From UBA6115 sp012514225 (lineage in GTDB: Bacteria > Bacillota > Clostridia > Christensenellales > Aristaeellaceae): 64,000 nt of DNA. The position numbers and the translations under genes were made by a program. Under the pieces are notes generated by a model, which did not search any database, was not told where the DNA came from, and saw only the letters and a program-made list of their open reading frames with translations. The stretch's first letter is position 1. Every line of letters begins with the position of its first letter. The stretch is from assembly GCA_036756425.1 (NCBI GenBank), contig DAIOLC010000004.1, positions 1 to 64,000 of the forward strand, given 5' to 3'. Positions 18,301 through 26,162 of the stretch are shown here, one piece after another.

Positions 18301-18326
18301 ACGACGCGGCGCCCGTCCGGAAGTAA
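15309..18326 (+). CDS. Secreted multi-SH3b wall protein with peptidoglycan-binding domain and C-terminal module
   Basis: The 1005-residue exported protein starts with a basic signal peptide (cleavage after A-G-A-A near residue 33). I count eight SH3b-type repeats, each about 65 residues with N-L-R or V-R after strand 1 and G-Y-V-R-S-D or similar at the end. They are separated by Pro/Thr/Ala-rich linkers (T-P-A-P repeats). Then comes a PG-binding-1 domain (about 775-840; G-S-T-G-E-D-V-T-R-L-Q). The last 145 residues are a distinct module with conserved-looking His, Cys and Asp (H-N-Y, then N-G-Q-L-C-V-H-F, then D-T-D-H). Likely role: binding or modifying the cell wall outside the membrane; the C-terminal module may be an enzyme. 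Confidence 0.85.
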   Translation: MRIKRPAIRATLRRLGCALAALLLLLSALPAGAAVTHGMVTGDKVLFRKSPTSSDYWDYLNTGWVAKVLGESQQNNYTWYKVEANIPVSLDRTYTGYIRGDFFRMLTAGEETAWLVNKPQPFTGAVPGQATAAPSTLTGDYALVTVAGANLRQAENGVAITALAERTVVRVLSAPAAGGDWYRVEAGEFTGYLHRDHLRVLSAQEAAALNTQSPPPAWTPAPGQTPLPGGTATGTLEITKSSTNLRREPGGVSIWQYPVGARLPYFGEPVFSGGFNWAKITDPKNGLTGYVRSDCYRIVGGAQPTAAPTPAPGTSTVSIRITLGGTNLRQTPGGSVLAVLDRNRVLPYYGTPTSFGGYDWVYAYDNISNQYGYVRSDCYAFVQATPAPAPVVTATPAPGPTAPAAGTLTLTKGGVNLRNAPAGLTIAQLDSGLVLSYTSFVQQAGYTWYLVSSPKGVGYVRSDVVRLNQTPGATATPVPVQTPAPGLMGYIVTIKSDINLRKTASSSALVLGRVGRGLVLGLTGPVQTAGGYNWYQVVSNGVSGFLRGDCVRQMTTDEVTEYLTSGQIPGLTPPADGGTPGSTGFVKTTMTSVNVRRSPSADAAVWGQIPAAGEVFPYLSTVTSLGRTWFKITYNGQEGYLLGSTARLLTAQEYLDYLATRPTPTPAPAPTPTPRPEDMSTTAVTRIEKVIVRAGAGMTKRVLTILYRQGSIVKLSGQTAQADGNTWYGVTAAGVRGWIRGDMLRVLTKAEEQALNQTGNPDSPQTATYRSLSLGSTGEDVTRLQNELVRRGLLQSAFVTGTYNDQTADAVRSFQGANGLVVDGIAGSNTQHKLYNTVPEDPYTPGGGSTVTPGLNPVEKVDWVAGDINAFWGRGEVATLTDVRTRISLRIKRWAGGSHVDGEPLTSADTAALCRVYGVASAQEILEKNLYQRRPVWITLKGRTFAASLYGVPHNYPAGDTIPGNDFNGQLCVHFINSRTHTSATVDTDHMRAIQDAYDAAPVRK

Positions 18327-19563
18327 ACCGGAAGTCATCATCATCGGCGGCGGGGCTTCGGGCCTCGCCGCCGCCTGTGTGCTGGCGGACGCGGGCGTCC
18401 CGGCCCTGGTGCTGGAAAAGGAGGAGAAGGCCGGGCGCAAGCTGCTGGCCACCGGCAACGGCCGGTGCAACCTGCTCAATTTCGGCCCGCCCGTTTTTTT
18501 CGGCGACGCCGCCTTCGCGCGTCAGGCGCTTTCGCGCTGCGGGGCTGCGGATGTCGCCGCTTTTTTTGCGGGCCTGGGCCTGGGACTCCGGGAGGAGGAA
18601 GGCGGACGCGCCTATCCGCTGCCCAACCAGGCGGCCGCGGTGGCGGACAGCCTGCTCGCCCGGCTCCAGGAAAGCCCAGGCGTCAAAATCCGGACCGGGG
18701 CGCGCGTGACGGACGTCCGGCGGGCGGAGGGCGGCTTCCTCGTGGAAACCGCGGACGGCGGGCGGTTTTCCGCCCCCCGGCTCATCGCGGCGCCGGGCAG
18801 CCCGGCGGCGCCCCGGCTGGGCGGCAGCGGGGAACTGCTGGTCGTGCTGGCGCGGCTGGGGCATGGGCTGGTTCCGCCCCGCCCGGCGCTGTGCCCCCTG
18901 GAAACGGAAACGGCGGCCATCCGCGGGCTGTCCGGCCTGCGCGCGCCGGCCTGGCTGACGCTTTTTATCGGCGGGGAGCCGGCCTGCGCCGCCGCGGGGG
19001 AAGCGCTGTTTACGGACTACGGCGTCAGCGGCGTGTGCGCGATGCAGCTGGCCCGGGACGCGGGGCGGGGGCTGCAGGACGGCCGGGAGGTCATCCTTTC
19101 CGTCGACTTCTCGCCCCTGTGCGGCCTGGCGCCGCCCCTGATGCGGAGGCTGTCGCCGTCTGAGCTCCGCGCCGGGCCGGCGCGCCGGGAGATGCTGGGG
19201 CTGCTGGAGGCGCGTTTCGCGCGCCTGGGTCCCGGGCGGGCGTACACGGGGCTGCTGCCCCGGGCGCTGGCGAACAAGGTGCGCAGCCTGCCGCTCCCCG
19301 AGGCTGCGGAATGGCTGTCCGGCCTGCGCCTGCGGGTGACCGGCGTCAAGGGCTTTGACCAGGCCCAGGTCGCGGCCGGCGGGCTGTCCTGCGCGGGGTT
19401 CGACCCGGAAACCTTCCAGTCCCGCAGCGTCCCCGGCCTGTACGTCACCGGGGAGGCGCTTAACGTGGACGGCGACACGGGCGGCTTCAACCTGCTCTTC
19501 GCTTGGGCCGGCGGTATCCTGGCGGGGCGGCACGCGGCGGGGGAGGCGGAAAGGCCGTCCTGA
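18295..19563 (+). CDS. HI0933/BaiN-type FAD-dependent oxidoreductase
   Basis: The 422-residue flavoprotein has the N-terminal dinucleotide fold I-I-I-G-G-G-A-S-G-L-A-A-A (residues 14-27), then K-A-G-R-K-L-L-A-T-G-N-G-R-C-N, the hallmark of the HI0933/BaiN family. It ends with G-L-Y-V-T-G-E-A-L-N-V-D-G-D-T-G-G-F-N-L, the second FAD contact. Relatives include the gut bile-acid flavoprotein BaiN, but most members have unknown substrates. It overlaps the upstream gene by 32 bases; there is no good ribosome site, so translation may depend on coupling. The substrate cannot be told from sequence. Confidence 0.85.
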   Translation: MPTTRRPSGSKPEVIIIGGGASGLAAACVLADAGVPALVLEKEEKAGRKLLATGNGRCNLLNFGPPVFFGDAAFARQALSRCGAADVAAFFAGLGLGLREEEGGRAYPLPNQAAAVADSLLARLQESPGVKIRTGARVTDVRRAEGGFLVETADGGRFSAPRLIAAPGSPAAPRLGGSGELLVVLARLGHGLVPPRPALCPLETETAAIRGLSGLRAPAWLTLFIGGEPACAAAGEALFTDYGVSGVCAMQLARDAGRGLQDGREVILSVDFSPLCGLAPPLMRRLSPSELRAGPARREMLGLLEARFARLGPGRAYTGLLPRALANKVRSLPLPEAAEWLSGLRLRVTGVKGFDQAQVAAGGLSCAGFDPETFQSRSVPGLYVTGEALNVDGDTGGFNLLFAWAGGILAGRHAAGEAERPS

Positions 19564-19624
19564 GGGGACGCCGGGACCCGCTGGAAACCGGACGCCCTGA
19601 CATTAAAAAACGGGAGGTGCCTGG

Positions 19625-20569
19625 GTGGAAACCCTCTCCCTGAGCTTTCAGGCGGTGCTGCCGCTGATGCTGATGCTGGCGGCAGGCTTTTTTCTGCGCC
19701 GGCGGGGCGTGCTGGGCGCGGGCTTCGCGGAGGCGTCCACGCCGGCGGTATATACGGTGCTGTTCCCTTCCTACCTGTTCCTGCAGATGCTGTCCGTGGA
19801 CCTGCATGACCCGGTGCGGCCTGTGTTCCTGCTCTACCTCGGCCTGGCGGTGCTGCTCCCGATTCTGCTGCTGATGGCGCTGGTGCCCCGGCGCATCCGC
19901 CATCCCGCCCGCTGCGGCGCCTTCATCCAGGGCGCCTTCCGCACCAACCCGGTGCTGATGGGCGCGGCGGTCATGCAAAGCCTGTTTCCCGTCTCGGAAC
20001 TGTCGACCTTCTTCATGTCCATCCTGGTGACGGTGCCGATGAATACCCTGATGACCGGTCTGGTGTTCGCCCGCCACGCGGGGGACGGCCGCCCGCCGGG
20101 CCTGCCGCGGCTGCTGTGCGCCGCCTTCTTCAACCCCTTCATCATCGCGATTGCCCTGGGCATCCTGCTCAACTATTGCCGCGTCGCGCTGCCCGGCGTC
20201 CTGATGACCGTGCTGCGCGCCTTTTCCGCCGCCGCCGCGCCTGTTGCCATGCTGTCCCTGGGCTCCCAGACCTCGCTGTCGGGCTTCCGGGAGGACGGCG
20301 GGCACCTGGCCGCCTGCGTGGGCATCAAGATGCTGCTGATACCCGTCCTGGGCGTCGCCCCGATGTTCTTCCTGGGCTTCAGCGGCATCGAAATACTGAC
20401 CGCCTTTTTCACCCTGGGCACGCCGGGCGCTATCACCGGCTACTCCATCTCCCGCCGCATGGGCAGCGACCACCGCTTCACCGGCGAGGTCATCTCCCTC
20501 TCCAGCCTGGTCTACTGCGTGACCGCCGCCCTCGCCATCGCGCTGTTCAAGGCGCTGGGGGTGCTGTAA
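19625..20569 (+). CDS. AEC family (auxin efflux carrier-type) permease
   Basis: The 314-residue protein has about ten membrane helices in the two-part AEC layout, with the N-terminal segment A-V-L-P-L-M-L-M-L-A-A-G-F-F-L-R-R and a polar break near residues 100-110 (R-T-N-P). Members export organic acids such as malate or, in some bacteria, other carboxylates. It begins at a GTG with a GGGAGGTG site, 61 bases after the flavoprotein. Its substrate is not evident. Confidence 0.82.
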   Translation: METLSLSFQAVLPLMLMLAAGFFLRRRGVLGAGFAEASTPAVYTVLFPSYLFLQMLSVDLHDPVRPVFLLYLGLAVLLPILLLMALVPRRIRHPARCGAFIQGAFRTNPVLMGAAVMQSLFPVSELSTFFMSILVTVPMNTLMTGLVFARHAGDGRPPGLPRLLCAAFFNPFIIAIALGILLNYCRVALPGVLMTVLRAFSAAAAPVAMLSLGSQTSLSGFREDGGHLAACVGIKMLLIPVLGVAPMFFLGFSGIEILTAFFTLGTPGAITGYSISRRMGSDHRFTGEVISLSSLVYCVTAALAIALFKALGVL

Positions 20570-20583
20570 TCCCGCGGGAATCG

Positions 20584-20612
20584 TTGTCAAACCTTGGGCC
20601 GGATGCTATACT
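20584..20612 (+). promoter_or_regulatory. Promoter of the M42 peptidase / AlaRS operon
   Basis: TTGTCA (20584-20589) and TATACT (20607-20612), 17 bases apart, lie 154 bases before the first M42 start. I see no gene or clear regulatory fold in the leader. Confidence 0.7.
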
Positions 20613-20765
20613 GGTTCGCGCCGGAGGGGCGGATGCGCCCGCCGGGAGGCCGCCGCGCGCCGGGCGCCCGGGGCCGCGTTTTTTACTGGGGCCGGCCGTG
20701 CGGAAGAAAAGCCGCCGCAGGCCCGCCCCTGCCGCCTGACGGCGGGACATGGAAGGGAAATCCCG

Positions 20766-21803
20766 ATGCGAACAGAGGACTTCCTGAAGGAAATCACAAA
20801 AATCCGGGGCCTGTCCGGGGACGAGGGCCTGGTGTCCGCCTGGGTGGCGGAGCAGTTCGCCCCGCTGTGCGACGAGGTGACGGTGGACGCGATGAACAAT
20901 GTCGTCGCGCGCAAGCGGGGGGACGGCCCCCGGGTGATGTTCTCCGCGCACCTGGACGAAATCGGTTTGATGGTCAGCCTCATCGAGGAGGACGGCAGCC
21001 TGCGCCTGGGCCAGGTCGGCGGGGTGGACCCGCGCATCCTGCCCGGGCAAAGGGTCACGGTTTACGGCGTCCGGGCGCTGCAAGGGGTCGTGGGCGCGAA
21101 GCCGCCCCACCTGCTCACGGCGGAAGACCGGAAAAAGAACTATCAGCGCGAGGAGCTGTACGTGGACGTCGGCTTCCCGCCGGACAAGGTGCGCGGGCTG
21201 GTGCGGGTGGGCGACCAGGTGCAGCTGGAACACCGCCACACAGACCTGCTGAACGGCCGCGTCTCCGTCAAGACCTGCGACGACCGCGCCTGCGTGGCCG
21301 CGATCTACCACGCGCTGAAGATGCTGCAGGGCCAGCCGCACGAGGCGGACCTCTACTTCGTCGCCTCCTCGCAGGAGGAGGTCGGCGCCCGGGGGGCGGA
21401 AACGGGCGCCTTCGCGCTGGAGCCGGACTTCGCCGTGGCGCTGGACGTCTGCCACGCGGAAACCCCCGGCGCGCCCCAGGGCGAAACGCTGAGAATCGAG
21501 TCCCCCGCCGTGGGCATGGGGCCCTACCTGCACCCGGTCCTGCGGGACAAGCTGCTGGAGGTTGCGCGGGAGCACAACGTGCAGGTCCAGCACGAGGTGA
21601 TGCCCCGCTCCACCGGCACGGACGCGGACGTCATCGGCGTTTCCCGCGGGGGCGTGCCCACCGCGCTGCTGGAGCTGCCGCTCAAGTACATGCACACCAC
21701 GGTGGAGACGCTGGACATGAACGCGCTCAAGGAATGCGGGCGCCTGCTGGCCCGCTTTGCCGCCGCGGTGTCGCCGGCGTGGGAGGACGAGTTATGGACT
21801 TAA
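20766..21803 (+). CDS. M42 family aminopeptidase (first of three)
   Basis: The 345-residue protein is a dinuclear-metal M42 peptidase (FrvX/glutamyl aminopeptidase type). Metal and catalytic signatures are S-A-H-L-D-E-I-G (near 60), C-D-D-R (near 172), S-Q-E-E-V-G (near 205), L-D-V-C-H-A-E (near 227) and a late Y-M-H-T-T histidine (near 312). Such enzymes form large tetrahedral dodecamers in the cytoplasm and trim peptides. It overlaps the next paralogue by ten bases. Confidence 0.9.
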   Translation: MRTEDFLKEITKIRGLSGDEGLVSAWVAEQFAPLCDEVTVDAMNNVVARKRGDGPRVMFSAHLDEIGLMVSLIEEDGSLRLGQVGGVDPRILPGQRVTVYGVRALQGVVGAKPPHLLTAEDRKKNYQREELYVDVGFPPDKVRGLVRVGDQVQLEHRHTDLLNGRVSVKTCDDRACVAAIYHALKMLQGQPHEADLYFVASSQEEVGARGAETGAFALEPDFAVALDVCHAETPGAPQGETLRIESPAVGMGPYLHPVLRDKLLEVAREHNVQVQHEVMPRSTGTDADVIGVSRGGVPTALLELPLKYMHTTVETLDMNALKECGRLLARFAAAVSPAWEDELWT

Positions 21804-22807
21804 AACGCCTGACGGAGGCCTTCGGCCCCTCCGGCTGCGAGGCTGAGGTGCGCCGGATGCTGCGGGAAGCGGCGGAAAAGCTGTGCGACGACGTGTCCGT
21901 CGACCGCTCCGGCAACCTGGTGTGCCGCAAGCGCGGTCGCGACCGCGCCCTGCCCAGCGTGGCCGTCGCCGCCCACATGGACGAAATCGGCTTCATCGTC
22001 ACCGGGCATACCGACGACGGCCTGCTGCGCTTCCGCCCCGTGGGCGGGGTGGACCCCAGGGTCGCGGTCTCCAAGTGGGTCGTCCTGGGGCCGGAGCGCC
22101 TGCCCGGCGTCATCGGCGCCCTGGCCATCCACCTGCAGAGCGCGGCGGACCGGGAGAAGGTGCTGGGCTTCGATTCGCTGTATATCGACATCGGTGCGAG
22201 GGACGGCAAGGAGGCCGAGAAGCGCTGCCCGCAGGGCACCTACGCGGTGTTCGACACGCCCTACGAGGAGTTCGGGGACGGCTTTGTGTCCGCCCGCGCG
22301 CTGGACGACCGGGTGGGCTGCTACAACGCGCTGAAAACCCTGCAGTCCGACTACGCCGGCGACCTGTGCTGCGTGTTCGTGACCCAGGAGGAGGTGGGGC
22401 TGCGCGGCTCCCAAGGCGCGGCCTTCGGCATCCAGCCGGATATCGCCCTCATCCTGGAGGGCACCAGCGCCAACGACCTGGGGGACGTGGAGGAGCGCTT
22501 CCAGGTGTGTGTGCCCGGGCGCGGCGTGGCCGTCAGCTTCATGGACAACGCCTCCATCGCCGACCGGGAGCTGTTTTTCCGCGTGACGGCGCTGGCAGCC
22601 CGGCGGGGCATCCCGCACCAGGTCAAGCGCGGCGTGACCGGCGGCAACGACGCCGGCTCCTTCCAGCGCGCGGGCCGCGGCGCCAGAACCCTGGCGCTGT
22701 CCGTCCCCTGCCGCTACATCCATTCCGGCGTCAGCGTGGCGCACCTGGGGGACGTCAAGGCCCAGGGCGACCTCGTGGCCGCCTTCCTCTCCAGCCTTTC
22801 CGAATAA
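21794..22807 (+). CDS. M42 family aminopeptidase (second of three)
   Basis: This 337-residue paralogue retains A-H-M-D-E-I-G, L-D-D-R, T-Q-E-E-V-G and Y-I-H-S. The fourth metal position reads I-L-E-G-T instead of the L-D-V seen in its two neighbours, a Glu in place of Asp that also occurs in some M42 members. The start ATG lies inside the end of the first M42 gene, so the genes are co-translated. Different substrate preference among the three is likely but not proven. Confidence 0.9.
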   Translation: MDLKRLTEAFGPSGCEAEVRRMLREAAEKLCDDVSVDRSGNLVCRKRGRDRALPSVAVAAHMDEIGFIVTGHTDDGLLRFRPVGGVDPRVAVSKWVVLGPERLPGVIGALAIHLQSAADREKVLGFDSLYIDIGARDGKEAEKRCPQGTYAVFDTPYEEFGDGFVSARALDDRVGCYNALKTLQSDYAGDLCCVFVTQEEVGLRGSQGAAFGIQPDIALILEGTSANDLGDVEERFQVCVPGRGVAVSFMDNASIADRELFFRVTALAARRGIPHQVKRGVTGGNDAGSFQRAGRGARTLALSVPCRYIHSGVSVAHLGDVKAQGDLVAAFLSSLSE

Positions 22808-22817
22808 GGAGGTCACC

Positions 22818-23816
22818 ATGCTACGGGACACCCTGCAAACGCTCCTTTCCTGCTACGGACCCTCCGGGCACGAGCACGCGGTGGCGGACAAGCTGCGCGA
22901 GCTGCTCGAGGGCCATGTGGACAGCCTGAAAACCGACGTGATGGGCAACCTCATCGCCGAGAAGTTCGGAACGGACGCGGATGCGAAGACCGTCATGCTC
23001 TCCGCCCACATGGACCACATCGGCCTGGTGGTGACGGACATCGAGAAGGAGGGCTTCCTGCGCGTTGCGGCCGTGGGCGGCGTGCCGCCCCAGATGGCGC
23101 GCTCGCGCAAGGTGGTGTTCAAAAACGGCACCCTGGGCGCCTGCATGCTGCAGCCGGACACGAAGGGCGAGGGCAAGGCCGAAATCCACCACCTGTTCAT
23201 CGATATCGGCGCGGAGAGCCGCGAGGAGGCGGAAAAGCAGGTGCAGATCGGCGACGTTGCCGTATATGCGCCGGACTTTGTGCCCCTGGGCCGCCACCGC
23301 GTCGCCTCCCCGGCGATGGACGACCGTTGCGCCTGCGCGCTGCTGTGCGAGCTGATGACCTACGCGGAAGGGCAGAAAAACCACCTGGTCGCCGTCTTCT
23401 CCGCCCAGGAGGAGGTCGGCCTGCGCGGCGCCGGGGTCGCGGCCTTCAACGCCGAGCCGGACGTCGGGCTGTCCCTGGATGTGACCGCCTGGGGCGACAC
23501 GCCGGAGACCAAGCTGCCCGCCATCAAACTGGGCGCGGGCCCCGCGGTCAAAATCATGGACCGCAGCGTCATCGCCTCTCCCCTGGTCAGGGACAGATTG
23601 TTCGAGGCAGCCGAAGCCGCGGGCATCACGGTGCAGCGCGAGGTGCTGGCCTACGGCGGAAACGACGCCGGCGCCATCCAGACCTCCCGCGGCGGCGTGC
23701 CCGCCGGCACCCTGTCCATCCCCTGCCGCTACGTGCACTCCTCCCTGGAGGTCATCGACATGCGCGACATGGAAGGCGCGCTGAAGGTGCTGCTCCAGTT
23801 CGTCGACCTGGTATGA
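22818..23816 (+). CDS. M42 family aminopeptidase (third of three)
   Basis: The 332-residue third paralogue has S-A-H-M-D-H-I-G (His where the others have Glu after the Asp), M-D-D-R, A-Q-E-E-V-G, S-L-D-V-T and Y-V-H-S, so the metal site is complete. It starts behind AAGGAGGT ten bases after the second gene. Its stop overlaps an ATG in the frame of the AlaRS gene that follows. Confidence 0.9.
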   Translation: MLRDTLQTLLSCYGPSGHEHAVADKLRELLEGHVDSLKTDVMGNLIAEKFGTDADAKTVMLSAHMDHIGLVVTDIEKEGFLRVAAVGGVPPQMARSRKVVFKNGTLGACMLQPDTKGEGKAEIHHLFIDIGAESREEAEKQVQIGDVAVYAPDFVPLGRHRVASPAMDDRCACALLCELMTYAEGQKNHLVAVFSAQEEVGLRGAGVAAFNAEPDVGLSLDVTAWGDTPETKLPAIKLGAGPAVKIMDRSVIASPLVRDRLFEAAEAAGITVQREVLAYGGNDAGAIQTSRGGVPAGTLSIPCRYVHSSLEVIDMRDMEGALKVLLQFVDLV

Positions 23817-23830
23817 CAAAGGAAACGGAT

Positions 23831-25852
23831 ATGAAAAACCTGACCGCCAAACACCTGCGCAGCCTGTTCATCGAGTTTTTCGTGCAAAAGGGGCACGCCG
23901 TCATCCCCTCCGCCTCCCTGATTCCGGAGAACGACCCGACGGTGCTGTTCACCACCGCGGGCATGCACCCGCTGGTGCCCTACCTGATGGGCCAGCCGCA
24001 CCCGGCCGGCAAGCGCCTGTGCAACGTGCAGAAATGCGTGCGCACCGGGGACATCGACGACGTGGGCGACAAGAGCCACCTGACCTTCTTCGAGATGCTG
24101 GGCAACTGGAGCCTGGGCGACTATTTCAAGAAGGAGATGATTCCCTGGAGCTGGGAGTTCCTGACCGGCAAGGACTGGCTGGGCCTGGACCCGGACAAGC
24201 TGGCCTTCTCCGTCTTCGAGGGCGACGAGCACGCCCCCCGGGACACGGAGAGCCACGACCTGTGGGTGCAGGCCGGCGCGAGGCCGGAGCAGATTTTCTA
24301 CCTGCCCAAGGAAAACAACTGGTGGGGGCCCGCCGGGCAGACCGGCCCCTGCGGCCCGGATACGGAGATGTTCATCGTCCGCGACCAGGAGCCCTGCGGC
24401 CCGGACTGCAGCCCCGCCTGCTCCTGCGGGCGGTACCTGGAAATCTGGAACGACGTGTTCATGCAGTACAACAAGCAGGCCGACGGCAGCTACGAGCCGC
24501 TGAAGCACAAGAACGTGGACACGGGCATGGGGCTGGAGCGCACCGTGCTGGTGCTGACGGGCCGGGACTCGGTATACGAGACCGACCTGTTCTCCGACAT
24601 CATCCGCAAAATCGAGGAGCTGTCCGGCAAAGCGTACCAGGGCGCGGAGGAGGAGGTCCTGCGCTCCTTCCGCGTGGTGGCCGACCACATGCGCACCGCC
24701 ACCTTCATCCTGGGCGACCCGCGGGGCGTCTCCCCCTCCAACGTCGACCAGGGCTACGTGCTGCGCCGGCTCATCCGCCGCGCGGTGCGCCACGGGATGC
24801 AGCTGGGGCTGAAGGAGGAGTTCACCGCCGAAATCGCGATGGTGGTCATCTCCCAGTACCAGGACGTGTACCCGGAATTGAAGGCCAACCGCTCCTTCGT
24901 GCTGGAGCAACTGCTGCTGGAGGAGAAGCGCTTCGCCCGCACCATCAGCCAGGGCATGCGGGAGTTCGACAAGATGCTTTCCCGCATGGACGAGGCGGTC
25001 AGCGGCTTTACGGCGGTCAAGGACAAGCTGCAGGAAACCCTGCTGTCCGAGGACATGCTCAGCAAGGTGCGGCAGGCGCGGGAAGAGATGAAGAACATCG
25101 GCTCCACCTTCCGCCCGCTGCCGGAATTGACGCAGCTGACGGAGGAGGTCGGCCAGCTGATGGCGGCCTTCGACACCATCTCCTCCTTCCGCAGCCGGCT
25201 GGAGAAGCGCCTGAAGGGCATGGGCACCATCCCCGGCCGGGACGCCTTCAAGCTGTACGACACTTACGGCTTCCCGGTGGAAATCACCCGGGAAATGGCC
25301 CAGGAGCACGGGCTGAAGGTGGACGAGAACGCCTTCATGGAGCGCTTCCGCGAGCACCAGAAGGCCAGCCAGGCGGGCGCCGAGCAGCGCTTCAAGGGAG
25401 GCCTGGCCGACAACAGCGAGCAGACCGCAAAGCTGCACACCGCCACCCACCTGCTGCAGGCGGCGCTTCGCCAGGTGCTGGGCCCGGAGGTGCAGCAGAA
25501 GGGCTCCAACATCACCCCGGAGCGCCTGCGCTTTGACTTCACTTTCGGCCGCCGGATGACGCAGGAGGAGATCGGGGAGGTCGAGCGCCTGGTCAACGAG
25601 GCCATCCAGGCCGACGCGCCCATCTCCTTCCGGGAGATGACGGTGGACGAGGCAATGAAGGAAGGCGCCATCGGCCTGTTTGAGGAGCGCTACGGCGACA
25701 AGGTGCGCGTGTACACGATGGGCGGCTTCTCCAAGGAAATCTGCGGCGGCCCGCACGCTACGCACACGGGCGCGCTGGGGCATTTCAAAATCCAGAAGGA
25801 GGAAAGCTCCTCCGCCGGCGTTCGCCGCATCCGCGCCGTGGTGGAAGCGTAG
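23831..25852 (+). CDS. Short alanyl-tRNA synthetase (AlaRS-related), no C-Ala domain
   Basis: The 673-residue protein has an AlaRS catalytic core: F-T-T-A-G-M-H at the start, motif 2 F-F-E-M-L-G-N-W-S-L-G-D-Y-F, G-P-C-G-P-D-T-E-M, and motif 3 D-T-G-M-G-L-E-R. It also has editing-site zinc ligands (H-T-A-T-H near 535, C-G-G-P-H near 638). It is about 200 residues shorter than standard AlaRS. The C-terminal oligomerisation domain is absent. The stretch before H-T-A-T-H, where a beta-barrel normally lies, is cut to about 30 residues, and an extra charged helical insert of about 80 residues follows the tRNA-recognition helices. Start: ATG behind AAAGGAAA; an in-frame ATG at 23813 overlaps the M42 stop. 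It may be the cell's AlaRS or a paralogue. Confidence 0.85.
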   Translation: MKNLTAKHLRSLFIEFFVQKGHAVIPSASLIPENDPTVLFTTAGMHPLVPYLMGQPHPAGKRLCNVQKCVRTGDIDDVGDKSHLTFFEMLGNWSLGDYFKKEMIPWSWEFLTGKDWLGLDPDKLAFSVFEGDEHAPRDTESHDLWVQAGARPEQIFYLPKENNWWGPAGQTGPCGPDTEMFIVRDQEPCGPDCSPACSCGRYLEIWNDVFMQYNKQADGSYEPLKHKNVDTGMGLERTVLVLTGRDSVYETDLFSDIIRKIEELSGKAYQGAEEEVLRSFRVVADHMRTATFILGDPRGVSPSNVDQGYVLRRLIRRAVRHGMQLGLKEEFTAEIAMVVISQYQDVYPELKANRSFVLEQLLLEEKRFARTISQGMREFDKMLSRMDEAVSGFTAVKDKLQETLLSEDMLSKVRQAREEMKNIGSTFRPLPELTQLTEEVGQLMAAFDTISSFRSRLEKRLKGMGTIPGRDAFKLYDTYGFPVEITREMAQEHGLKVDENAFMERFREHQKASQAGAEQRFKGGLADNSEQTAKLHTATHLLQAALRQVLGPEVQQKGSNITPERLRFDFTFGRRMTQEEIGEVERLVNEAIQADAPISFREMTVDEAMKEGAIGLFEERYGDKVRVYTMGGFSKEICGGPHATHTGALGHFKIQKEESSSAGVRRIRAVVEA

Positions 25853-25885
25853 TAAGGGAACAAGGCGCGCAACCACGGGCATAAT

Positions 25886-26118
25886 GGGGCGGCTCCCGTC
25901 AGGGAGCCGCCCCAGATTGTCGAAAAGGTCTGCGGACCTTTTCGATTCGGAGGATGGCTGCGGAATGTTTTCGCTGTTCGCGAAAACGCCCCGCGCGTCC
26001 GGCAGAGCCGGACGACACGATGAGAATCGGTGGGCTGCCGCCCCCCGGAGCCCCCCGCATCATCCTCTGAAGTAAGGTTTTTGACAGTCTGGGGCGGCTC
26101 CCATCAGGAAGCCGCCCC
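25886..26118 (+). mobile_element. MITE-like structured repeat, copy 2
   Basis: This copy has the same core as 4001-4225. It opens with CAGATTGTCGAAAA (about 25913-25926), carries the same three internal hairpins, then CATCATCCTCTGAAGT, and closes with TTTTTGACAGTCTG (about 26078-26091). The first hairpin is one A-T pair shorter on both arms than in copy 1, a compensated change. The flanking hairpins are again a matched pair, but of a different sequence, GGGGCGGCTCCC...GGGAGCCGCCCC on the left (25886-25913) and nearly the same on the right (26091-26118). It fills the 310-base gap between AlaRS and the minus-strand operon, and I see no gene in it. Confidence 0.7.
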
Positions 26119-26162
26119 TTGCTTGTCGAAATGGCCGCGGATGTTACTTTGACGAGCAGTTT

